From Deltaproteobacteria bacterium (GTDB taxonomy: Bacteria > UBA10199 > SBBF01), in the NCBI GenBank assembly GCA_016207765.1, contig JACQOY010000251.1, positions 1 through 6,086 on the forward strand: a stretch of DNA of 6,086 bases, written 5' to 3'. The position numbers and the translations under genes are program-made. The notes beneath the pieces were generated by a model that did no database searches, had not been told where the DNA came from, and saw only the letters and a list, made by a program, of their open reading frames with translations. The first letter of the stretch is position 1. Each line of letters starts with the position of its first letter. Below are positions 1-5,129 of this stretch, piece after piece.

Positions 1-137
1 ATACGTGATGCTCATGTGTCTAGTGGGCTAGGAGATGTGTATTAGAGTCAGGGTTATATGTTTTTCATGCTTATGGTAATGATAAAAGAATAATAATTTG
101 TATTGATTTTTAAATGGCAATAATGCAGTATCATTTC
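1..137. other. AT-rich leader region upstream of the toxin-antitoxin module
   Basis: No coding frame can be supported here. Positions 61-120 contain only about 12 G or C in 60 bases, clearly lower than the operon to the right. The stretch must hold the promoter of the plus-strand antitoxin and toxin genes, but I could not pick one convincing pair of promoter boxes; TTGATT at 103-108 and TATCAT at 129-134 are 20 bases apart, too far to trust. The hexamer ATGTGT occurs at 14-19 and 35-40, each followed shortly by TAG, a possible but weak operator-like direct repeat. A TCAT-N3-ATGA inverted repeat at 131-141 overlaps the preferred antitoxin start. Confidence 0.4.
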
Positions 138-377
138 ATGACACAGATAAATCTTCAAATTCGAATCCCCGCCGAAATGGACATGCGGTTGGGGCGTATC
201 GAGTTTGCTTCCAAATCAGACTTCGTGCGCCAAGCCATCATGGAGAAACTCCATCGTCTCGAAGCTGAGCAGATGGAAAAAGAATGGATCAAGGCCTTGA
301 AGAAGGAGCCCAAGTCCAAACAATCCAAAAAGGCGGCTTTAGCCTGGCTTGAGGCGGAAGAGTGGGGTCCCCTATGA
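138..377 (+). CDS. Ribbon-helix-helix antitoxin of a MazEF-type module
   Basis: Likely the antitoxin that neutralises the MazF-like toxin encoded directly downstream and represses the shared promoter. From the ATG at 138 it has 79 residues. The start fits the ribbon-helix-helix (CopG/Arc/MetJ) pattern: a short basic beta strand (INLQIRIP, residues 4-11) followed by two helices, the second containing SKSDFVRQAIMEKL. The rest is a charged helix rich in Lys and Glu that ends in an acidic and aromatic tail (AWLEAEEWGPL), the kind of flexible end that wraps a toxin. ATG codons at 114 and 123 are in the same frame and would add 8 or 5 residues; none of the three starts has a good Shine-Dalgarno sequence, so I chose 138 because the conserved fold begins there. 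The stop codon overlaps the toxin start as ATGA. MazF partners are often AbrB-type MazE proteins, but ribbon-helix-helix partners are also known. Confidence 0.8.
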   Translation: MTQINLQIRIPAEMDMRLGRIEFASKSDFVRQAIMEKLHRLEAEQMEKEWIKALKKEPKSKQSKKAALAWLEAEEWGPL

Positions 378-691
378 AACGGGGCGAAATCTGGGAGGCC
401 AATGTCGGGGGAAAGGCGGGCCGGCGGCCGGTTTTGATTCTCACCCGTTCTCCAGTCATCCCCTACTTGTCGAAAGTGGTTGTGGCCGAGATCACCACCC
501 AGGGGAAAGGCTATCCGACTCAAATTGCCATTGGTCAGAACAGTAACCTCCGAAAGGATTCCTTTGTTTCGGCAGACAGTCTTCACACCCTCCCCAAAGA
601 CCGGCTGGTCAAATATCTGGGTGATCTTCCGATGAGTTTGCAGAACGAAATCAATAAGGCGGTTATTTTTGCGCTGAATCTTGCCGGATAA
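374..691 (+). CDS. mazF: MazF/PemK family endoribonuclease toxin
   Basis: Predicted sequence-specific mRNA interferase of a type II toxin-antitoxin system, 105 residues, the normal length. The start MKRGEIWEANVGGKAGRRPVLILTRS has the family layout: an N-terminal MKRGEIW strand, a loop, then the GRRPVLIL strand carrying the conserved Arg (R17 or R18). VAEITTQGKGYPTQIAIG follows, with the conserved Thr (T41 or T42), and then the SFVSADSLHTLPKDRLVKYLGDL region typical of MazF. By analogy with E. coli and Bacillus MazF, this Arg and Thr would form the active site. The ATG at 374 overlaps the antitoxin stop (ATGA), implying translational coupling; an in-frame codon at 362 would add only four residues. 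The gene ends 9 bases before the convergent merR-type gene with no terminator between them, so its transcript probably runs antisense into merR. It looks intact. The cleavage site cannot be read from sequence. Confidence 0.92.
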   Translation: MKRGEIWEANVGGKAGRRPVLILTRSPVIPYLSKVVVAEITTQGKGYPTQIAIGQNSNLRKDSFVSADSLHTLPKDRLVKYLGDLPMSLQNEINKAVIFALNLAG

Positions 692-700
692 ACGGGCGAC

Positions 701-1099
701 TCATTCCTCCACGCTTCTTTCCATCTCTTTGAGCAACCCAAGGATTTCCTTTTTCACCGGCTCAAAGCGGTCTCCGACATTCTGATCGGGTTGATCGAGA
801 TGCAGGCCGAGTTGGGGACCTCGATCGGCAATGGCGGATTTATTGCGGCGGGATTCCTCCTTGAGCCGCTTCCGTGCTCCATCGATGGTGAAACGCTCAT
901 CGTAGAGAAGATGTTTGATCTTTAAAACCAGCTCCACATCTTTCTTTTTGTAGAGGCGCTGGTTGGTGCGTGATTTAAGCGGGGCGATATCGGAAAACTC
1001 CGTTTCCCAGTAGCGAAGAACATAGGGTTCAACACCGGCCAACCCGCTCACCTCACCGATCTTGAAGTAGAGTTTGTCTGGAATTACCGGCGGCTTCAT
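701..1099 (-). CDS. MerR family transcriptional regulator
   Basis: Small DNA-binding regulator, 132 residues. Residues 11-80 form a MerR-type winged helix-turn-helix: YFKIGEVSGLAGVEPYVLRYWE (helix-turn-helix and start of the wing), then the characteristic RTNQRLYKKKDVELVLKIKHLL and the TIDGARKRL helix. The middle (about 84-112) is polar and probably disordered, and the end (FEPVKKEILGLLKEMERSVEE) is a short amphipathic helix suitable for dimerisation. The protein has no cysteine, so it is not a classical metal or redox sensor; the ligand, if any, is unknown. Its start codon overlaps the ihfA stop (ATGA) and has only a weak ribosome binding site, so it is probably translated by coupling to ihfA. 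This MerR-type gene next to ihfA is a recurrent arrangement in deltaproteobacteria as far as I recall. It is the last gene of the operon and faces the mazF-like gene. Confidence 0.9.
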   Translation of the reverse strand: MKPPVIPDKLYFKIGEVSGLAGVEPYVLRYWETEFSDIAPLKSRTNQRLYKKKDVELVLKIKHLLYDERFTIDGARKRLKEESRRNKSAIADRGPQLGLHLDQPDQNVGDRFEPVKKEILGLLKEMERSVEE

Positions 1100-1392
1100 T
1101 TGTTCAACGCCATTTTCAGAATTTGAGACGGACGAAAGGTCAACACCTTCCGCTCGGAAATTTCGATCTCCTGCCCTGTCTGGGGGTTGCGCCCAATACG
1201 GGGACGTTTGTGGCGAACCACAAAATTGCCGAAACCCGAAATCTTGATTTTTTGCCCCTTTTCGAGAGTTTCTTTCATCGTATCAAAAACCATCTCTACA
1301 ATATCGGCCGACTCTTTCTTGGAAAAACCGAGTTTCTCATAAACCGACTCGACAATCTCGGCCTTGGTCATGGTGCCTGCTTCTTCTGTCAT
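1096..1392 (-). CDS. ihfA: Integration host factor alpha-like DNA-bending protein
   Basis: HU/IHF family protein of 98 residues that binds and sharply bends DNA, normally as a dimer (IHF alpha with beta), helping recombination, transcription and nucleoid structure. The helical base is MTKAEIVESVYEKLGFSKKESADIVEMVFDTMKETLEKG. It is followed by the family signature KISGFGNFVVRHKRPRIGRNPQTG, with GRNPQTG at residues 67-73 and the DNA-intercalating Pro at position 70, and then RKVLTFRPSQILKMALN. Position after pheT, as in E. coli, favours ihfA over HU. The start is set at ATG 1392 because a strong Shine-Dalgarno sequence GGAGGTGA lies 5 bases upstream; a GTG at 1407 in the same frame lies within that sequence and is unlikely to be used. 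A third ATG at 1371 (MTKAEI) matches the start of many family members but lacks such a site. The stop overlaps the merR-type gene by 4 bases. Confidence 0.93.
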   Translation of the reverse strand: MTEEAGTMTKAEIVESVYEKLGFSKKESADIVEMVFDTMKETLEKGQKIKISGFGNFVVRHKRPRIGRNPQTGQEIEISERKVLTFRPSQILKMALNK

Positions 1393-1397
1393 AAGAT

Positions 1398-1405
1398 TCA
1401 CCTCC
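1398..1405 (-). promoter_or_regulatory. Strong Shine-Dalgarno sequence for ihfA
   Basis: Read on the minus strand this is GGAGGTGA, followed by 5 bases and then the ATG at 1392. It is the best ribosome binding site in the window and decides the ihfA start against the longer GTG-initiated frame, whose first codons lie inside it. Confidence 0.85.
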
Positions 1406-1424
1406 ACATTGTGTTGGTACCGCG

Positions 1425-1453
1425 ATATTACCTGAAAACAAAAAAGAAATAAA
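1425..1453 (-). promoter_or_regulatory. Possible internal promoter for ihfA and the merR-type gene
   Basis: In the 109-base gap between pheT and ihfA the minus strand shows TAATAT (1430-1425) as a -10-like box and TTTATT (1453-1448) as a poor -35-like box with a 17-base spacer, inside a stretch very rich in T. ihfA could therefore have its own promoter besides readthrough from pheT, as is known in E. coli. The -35 match is weak, so this is only a candidate. Confidence 0.3.
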
Positions 1454-1473
1454 ACTTATTTTTTAACGGGTTA

Positions 1474-1491
1474 GGGGGCAGGGCCGCCCCC
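1474..1491. repeat. GC-rich hairpin downstream of pheT
   Basis: Inverted repeat GGGGGC (1474-1479) and GCCCCC (1486-1491) with a six-base loop, 10 bases after the pheT stop in transcript direction and preceded there by a run of nine G (C at 1487-1495 on the plus strand). It contains the 12-mer GGCAGGGCCGCC (1477-1488), which recurs exactly at 3509-3520 inside pheT. On the transcript the stem is followed by UAACCCGUUAAAAAAU, not by a U tract, so it does not read as an intrinsic terminator. It may stabilise the pheST mRNA end or be a degenerate copy of a dispersed palindromic repeat. Confidence 0.55.
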
Positions 1492-1501
1492 CCCCAAAGA
1501 G

Positions 1502-3952
1502 TCATCTCAAAGCCACTCCCAGTTTTTGAGTCAACCGCTCCACAAGGGCAAAGTGAGCCTCATTCACGCCCGCATCTGTCAAGGTCTTTTCGGGATCTTC
1601 GTAGACCAAAGAAAAAGCGAGGCTCTTTTTTCCGGCCGGGAGTTTTTCCCCCTGATAAACATCAAAGAGGGCCGCCTCTTTTAAGGCGGGAACATGCGCC
1701 TCGTGAATCGCCTGCAAAATCGCCTCGTGTGAAAGGGACAAATCCATAACCAGGGCAAGATCCCGCACCACTCTTGGATAAGGACTCAAAGGCTTGAAAA
1801 CCGCTTCCTTCCGTTCACGGAATTTTTGCTCCAACGCGGCATAATCAAGGTCGAAGGCAAAAACCGGATCCATGATTTCGTATTTCAGGAGAAGAGCGGG
1901 ATGCACCTTGCCGAAACAACCAAGTAAATCCTCCCCGGCATAAACGGCAACCGACTGTCCCGGATGATACTCCTTTCGTGAAAGCTTTTGGAAACGGATG
2001 GGGAAAATCCTGTTGTTCCGGAAGAACTCCTCCAGAACCCCCTTGCCGTCAAAAAAATCCATGACCCGTCCCCCCTCACGCCAATTCTTCGGGCCGAGGG
2101 GCCCTCCTGAGATGCCGGACAATCTTTTGACCTCGGCGGAGGGAGGGGCAAAAACAGACCGAATTTCAAAAAGACGGATCGGTCCATCCGTGTGCGCCCG
2201 GTTTTTTTTGTAGGTCTCCAGAAGGGCCGGGAGAAGCGTCGGCCGCAAAACGGCCCATTCTTTGGTCAATGGATTGCTCAAGGGAACCACCGGGCCCCCA
2301 TACCCCCCCTTTTCCAAATCCTTGGGGCCGCAAAAGCTGTAATGGATGGTTTCAAAAAAACCGCGGGCAATAAAAAAGTTGCGGATCGTCTCTTCGAAAC
2401 CCCCATCGGCCGATCCTTTGGAGCGAAGAAAAACAGGGGGAAGAGCCGATGGAATCTTCTCAAAACCGGTAAACCGGATCACTTCTTCAATGAGATCGAT
2501 CTCACGGGTTAAATCCCGCCGATAAGAGGGAACGGTTGCTTTCACCCCCCCCCTGACCCCGACAGGGGCCCCTTTCGGGGCGGGGCTTTGTTTCAAACCG
2601 AGACGGCCGAGAATTCTTTTCACCTCCGCCGGTTTGACGGCAATTCCCAAAACCCGCTCAATTTCAGACTGACGCAGAATCAGGGAAACCGGCTTGATTT
2701 TTTTTGGTGAGATGTCGATCCAATCCCGGCTGACTTCACCCCCGGCCAAGGCGGTAATCAAAGCGGCCAAGCGATTGATGGCAAAGGGAACCGTTTCAGG
2801 ATTAACCCCCCGTTCGAAGCGATAGGATGATTCAGACTGAATGCCCAACCTTCTGGCGGTCGATCGAATCCGGCCCGGGTGAAAAGAGGCCGCCTCCAGA
2901 ACGAGTGCTTCCGTATCATCCCTTACCTCGCTGTTTTTACCTCCCATGATCCCAGCCAGCGCCACCGGCCCGGATTCATCGGCAATGACGAGATCATCCT
3001 TCAATAACTCCCTTTTTTCATGATCCAGCGTTTCGAACGACTGAACCTCTCCCGCCTTTTTAATCATCAAAACACCCCCCCGTATAAACCGATGGTCAAA
3101 GGCATGAAGCGGATGCCCCGTCTCAAGCATGACATAATTGGTGGCGTCCACGACATTATTCACCGGCCTTAATCCCAGCAATTCCAGACGGGTTTGAAGC
3201 CATCGAGGAGAAGGGGCAATCCGAATCCCCCGGATGACACGGGATGAGTAGCGGGGACAACCGGACGAATCCTCAACCTTAACCATTACATAATCTTTTA
3301 TTGAATAACTACCTTTTAAACCTTGTTTTTTTATCTCTTTTAAGGAAAGAGAAAAAACCGCCGAAATCTCCCGGGCCATCCCTTGGTGCGACAAAAGATC
3401 ACCCCGGTTGGGGGGAACAGCAACATCGAGAATCGTGTCGCTCAACCCATAATACGTTGAAAACGGTTTTCCCACAGGCGCGTCATCATCCAACTCAAGA
3501 AGGCCGGCGGCAGGGCCGCCACCCAAATGGTCCGGATGGATCTTCAAACCGTTCGCAGTCCCCTCATCAAAATGCAAAGAAGTTGCAGAACAAACACCCA
3601 ACTCTTTGGCCGAACAAAGCATCCCAAAGGAATCAATGCCTCGAATCTTCGCCTGTTTAATTTCCATCCCGTTTGGGAGTTTGGCGCCGAGGAGCGCCAG
3701 CGGATATTTTTTCCCGACGGTCACATTGGGGGCACCGCAAACTATGGAATAGGTTTCTTTCCCATCGGTCACCAAACAGAGGGATAAACGATCGGCGTTG
3801 GGATGCCTGTCGACTTTGAGAACATGACCGACAACAACCCCCTCAAAACCTTCTCCCCGCTTTTCGATCGCCTCTATCTCGATCCCTGTATTGGTGAGAC
3901 GGTCGGCAATTGTCCGGGGAGAGGCCTTGAGGCGAGAAATTCTTTGAGCCAA
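1502..3952 (-). CDS. pheT: Phenylalanyl-tRNA synthetase beta subunit (N-terminus frameshifted)
   Basis: Beta subunit of the cytoplasmic alpha2-beta2 enzyme that charges tRNA-Phe; it binds tRNA and carries the editing site that removes mischarged tyrosine. Rough domains, numbered from the TTG at 3952: OB-type tRNA-binding domain 38-150 (HPNADRL, IVCGAPN, GMLCSAKELG), B3/B4 editing domain 215-395 (VVDATNYVMLETGHPLHAFD, GIMGG, SYRFERGV), B5 domain 415-485, inactive synthetase-like core 505-705, and C-terminal FDX-ACB anticodon-binding domain 722-815 (SPYPRVVRDLALV). The open frame has 816 codons, against 795 in E. coli. Its extra length lies mainly in loops at 121-149 and 454-470, both at GC-rich palindromes. 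The frame has only a TTG start and lacks the usual first residues. These are encoded from ATG 3969 in another frame, five bases after the pheS stop, and removing one frameshift would give about 822 residues. It is certain as pheT; its intactness is open. Confidence 0.93.
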   Translation of the reverse strand: MAQRISRLKASPRTIADRLTNTGIEIEAIEKRGEGFEGVVVGHVLKVDRHPNADRLSLCLVTDGKETYSIVCGAPNVTVGKKYPLALLGAKLPNGMEIKQAKIRGIDSFGMLCSAKELGVCSATSLHFDEGTANGLKIHPDHLGGGPAAGLLELDDDAPVGKPFSTYYGLSDTILDVAVPPNRGDLLSHQGMAREISAVFSLSLKEIKKQGLKGSYSIKDYVMVKVEDSSGCPRYSSRVIRGIRIAPSPRWLQTRLELLGLRPVNNVVDATNYVMLETGHPLHAFDHRFIRGGVLMIKKAGEVQSFETLDHEKRELLKDDLVIADESGPVALAGIMGGKNSEVRDDTEALVLEAASFHPGRIRSTARRLGIQSESSYRFERGVNPETVPFAINRLAALITALAGGEVSRDWIDISPKKIKPVSLILRQSEIERVLGIAVKPAEVKRILGRLGLKQSPAPKGAPVGVRGGVKATVPSYRRDLTREIDLIEEVIRFTGFEKIPSALPPVFLRSKGSADGGFEETIRNFFIARGFFETIHYSFCGPKDLEKGGYGGPVVPLSNPLTKEWAVLRPTLLPALLETYKKNRAHTDGPIRLFEIRSVFAPPSAEVKRLSGISGGPLGPKNWREGGRVMDFFDGKGVLEEFFRNNRIFPIRFQKLSRKEYHPGQSVAVYAGEDLLGCFGKVHPALLLKYEIMDPVFAFDLDYAALEQKFRERKEAVFKPLSPYPRVVRDLALVMDLSLSHEAILQAIHEAHVPALKEAALFDVYQGEKLPAGKKSLAFSLVYEDPEKTLTDAGVNEAHFALVERLTQKLGVALR
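2545..2581. repeat. Tandem GC-rich hairpins inside pheT
   Basis: Two adjacent inverted repeats: CCCCTG (2550-2555) with CAGGGG (2563-2568), and GCCCC (2568-2572) with GGGGC (2577-2581) around a TTTC loop. A run of nine C (2545-2553) sits at the left edge. The block encodes a Pro-, Gly- and Lys-rich loop of the B5 domain (about residues 454-470 of the PheT frame) that is roughly eight residues longer than in E. coli PheT. It may be an in-frame palindromic insertion or simple drift in a tolerant loop. Confidence 0.5.
3506..3520. repeat. GC-rich palindrome inside pheT
   Basis: Perfect arms GGCGGC (3506-3511) and GCCGCC (3515-3520) around AGG. It encodes GGPAA (residues 145-149 of the PheT frame) at the end of a stretch of about 29 residues (121-149) not present in E. 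coli PheT. It shares the exact 12-mer GGCAGGGCCGCC with the hairpin after pheT at 1477-1488, in the same orientation. Confidence 0.55.
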
Positions 3953-3969
3953 TTGATGCTGATTTTCAT
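3929..3969 (-). other. pheT: Out-of-frame pheT N-terminus (apparent one-base deletion)
   Basis: From the ATG at 3969 the minus strand reads MKISINWLKEFLA, the classical start of bacterial PheT, placed five bases after the pheS stop. This frame runs into a TAG after 31 codons. The remaining PheT sequence (LKASPRTIADRLTNTGIEIEAIE) continues in the next frame from about 3931. Adding a single C at the CC at 3931-3932 gives ...EFLALKASPRTIADRL..., which restores an ordinary PheT start. No slippery heptamer of the X-XXY-YYZ type is visible, so programmed frameshifting is unlikely. A sequencing or assembly error, or a real recent mutation rescued by the TTG at 3952, are the alternatives. Confidence 0.8.
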
Positions 3970-3974
3970 AGGGG

Positions 3975-5060
3975 CTAAAATTGCTCCAAAAATCTCAGGT
4001 CATTCTCGTAAAAAAGCCGGATATCGTTGATGCCGTACTTCAACATCGCCACCCGCTCGACGCCGATGCCGAAGGCAAAGCCGGTGTAAATTTTCGGATC
4101 GATGTTCACGAACTTGAAAACCGCCGGATCGACCATGCCGCACCCCATGATTTCCAGCCATCCGGAACCTTTGCAAACTCTGCATATTCCACCCTCCCTT
4201 TCGCAAAACATGCACTCGATATCCACCTCCGCAGACGGTTCGGTGAAGGGGAAAAAGCTGGGGCGGAATTTTAGCTTGATATCCGGATCAAAAATTTTTC
4301 TTAAGAACACCTCCAGCACCCCTTTCAAATGGGCCATCGTGATATGACGATCGACCATCAACCCTTCAATCTGATGAAACATGGGGGAATGGGTAACATC
4401 GGCGTCCCGCCGGTAAACCACGCCGGGCGACACCATCTGAATGGGGGGTTTTTGCTTCTGCATCACCCGTATCTGAACCGGCGAGGTGTGGGTACGGAGC
4501 AGTAGGGGCGTATTGCAATACGCCCCTACATTACCGCCGATCGGGCCCCCCAAGTAAAATGTGTCTTGCATGTCTCGCGCGGGATGGTCTTTGGGTATGT
4601 TGAGCGCCTCGAAATTATAAAAATCGGTTTCGATCTCCGGTCCTTCGCAAATAGTAAAACCCATTTCGCGAAAGATCGCCTTCATTTCCGATAATACCCG
4701 ATTGATCGGATGCGCTCTGCCCCATGATACCGGTGTTCCCGGAAGGGTGACATCGACATTCTCGGCCTCGAGTTCCGCCTGAATTTTGCGGTTTTTCAGC
4801 TCCCGGCTTTGACGCTCGTAGGTTTCTTCGAGTTCCCCTTTGAGTTCATTCGCCCTGGCCCCAATGACTGGACGGACCTCGGCTCCGACATTTCCCAAAT
4901 CTTTGAGAATATCGGTCAGCAACCCTTTTTTTCCCAGATAGCGGACCTTGAGCGCGTAGAGCTCTTCCTCGGACCGGACACCGGCAAAGGAGGCAATGGC
5001 CTCTTTTTTGAGTTCATCGAGTTTATTGAACAGGATTTCTTTGAAGAGAATCTCGGTCAT
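3975..5060 (-). CDS. pheS: Phenylalanyl-tRNA synthetase alpha subunit
   Basis: Catalytic subunit that activates phenylalanine with ATP and transfers it to tRNA-Phe together with PheT. It has 361 residues from ATG 5060, against 327 in E. coli. The N-terminal coiled-coil arm (1-95) is followed by the class II catalytic domain: HPINRVLSEMKAIFREMGF (motif 1 region), FYNFEALNIPKDHPARDMQDTFYL, LLLRTHTSPVQIR, motif 2 around YRRDADVTHSPMFHQIEG (216-233), and motif 3 GFAFGIGVERVAMLKYGI (327-344). Four cysteines (283, 286, 293, 296) form a CxxC-CxxC pair like that seen in many bacterial PheS. Residues 171-186 form a long loop whose part 178-186 is encoded by a perfect 28-base palindrome. An in-frame TTG at 5105 would add 15 residues encoded by an upstream repeat and is unlikely. 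No Shine-Dalgarno sequence precedes 5060; a G-rich stretch there lies within the repeat hairpin. pheT follows after five bases. Confidence 0.95.
   Translation of the reverse strand: MTEILFKEILFNKLDELKKEAIASFAGVRSEEELYALKVRYLGKKGLLTDILKDLGNVGAEVRPVIGARANELKGELEETYERQSRELKNRKIQAELEAENVDVTLPGTPVSWGRAHPINRVLSEMKAIFREMGFTICEGPEIETDFYNFEALNIPKDHPARDMQDTFYLGGPIGGNVGAYCNTPLLLRTHTSPVQIRVMQKQKPPIQMVSPGVVYRRDADVTHSPMFHQIEGLMVDRHITMAHLKGVLEVFLRKIFDPDIKLKFRPSFFPFTEPSAEVDIECMFCEREGGICRVCKGSGWLEIMGCGMVDPAVFKFVNIDPKIYTGFAFGIGVERVAMLKYGINDIRLFYENDLRFLEQF
4502..4529. repeat. Perfect 28-base palindrome inside pheS
   Basis: Two 14-base arms, GTAGGGGCGTATTG and its exact reverse complement, meet at 4515/4516 with no loop. 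Read in frame it encodes VGAYCNTPL (residues 178-186 of PheS), between DTFYL and LLLRTHTSP, where E. coli has only four residues and this protein has sixteen. The outer eight bases of each arm (GTAGGGGC and GCCCCTAC) are identical to those of the larger repeat at 5066-5125, so both belong to one dispersed palindromic family. Confidence 0.85.
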
Positions 5061-5065
5061 GAAAT

Positions 5066-5125
5066 GTAGGGGCGGCCCCCTGTGGCCGCCCGTAATAAAG
5101 GACAACCACAGGGGGTTGCCCCTAC
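5066..5125. repeat. 60-base inverted repeat between rplT and pheS
   Basis: Arms of 26 bases (5066-5091 and 5100-5125) flank an eight-base loop, GTAATAAA. The arms match at 21 of 26 positions; in the minus-strand transcript three of the differences become G-U pairs, leaving only two A-C mismatches. Each arm starts with GTAGGGGC and contains CCCCCTGTGG. The element fills most of the 69-base gap between the rplT stop and the pheS ATG, which lies five bases beyond its edge. It looks like a REP- or MITE-type palindromic repeat; no transposase is nearby. It may act as an mRNA hairpin separating ribosomal-protein from synthetase expression. Confidence 0.85.
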
Positions 5126-5129
5126 GGAT

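Noticed and set aside
1..113. tRNA gene or iteron-type origin at the left edge
   Set aside because: No cloverleaf or T-loop GTTCGAATC-like sequence is present; two ATGTGT hexamers are too little for iterons.
155..586. Minus-strand open frame of 143 codons across the toxin-antitoxin genes
   Set aside because: It is antisense to two well-recognised genes, has no family resemblance and no ribosome binding site.
1123..1452. Plus-strand open frame of 109 codons over ihfA
   Set aside because: It is a shadow of ihfA and its promoter region; the product resembles no known protein.
1474..1495. Intrinsic terminator after pheT
   Set aside because: The stem is not followed by a U tract on either strand, and ihfA normally belongs to the same operon.
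3929..3969. Programmed ribosomal frameshift in pheT
   Set aside because: No slippery heptamer, no downstream structure at a suitable distance that I could recognise, and no known precedent in pheT.
5061..5105. Upstream extension of pheS from the TTG at 5105
   Set aside because: The 15 extra residues are encoded by the palindromic repeat and are absent from PheS; the ATG at 5060 fits the family.
5061..5129. pheM leader peptide or phenylalanine attenuator as in E. coli
   Set aside because: The 69-base gap is almost entirely palindromic repeat and contains no Phe-rich short frame or terminator.
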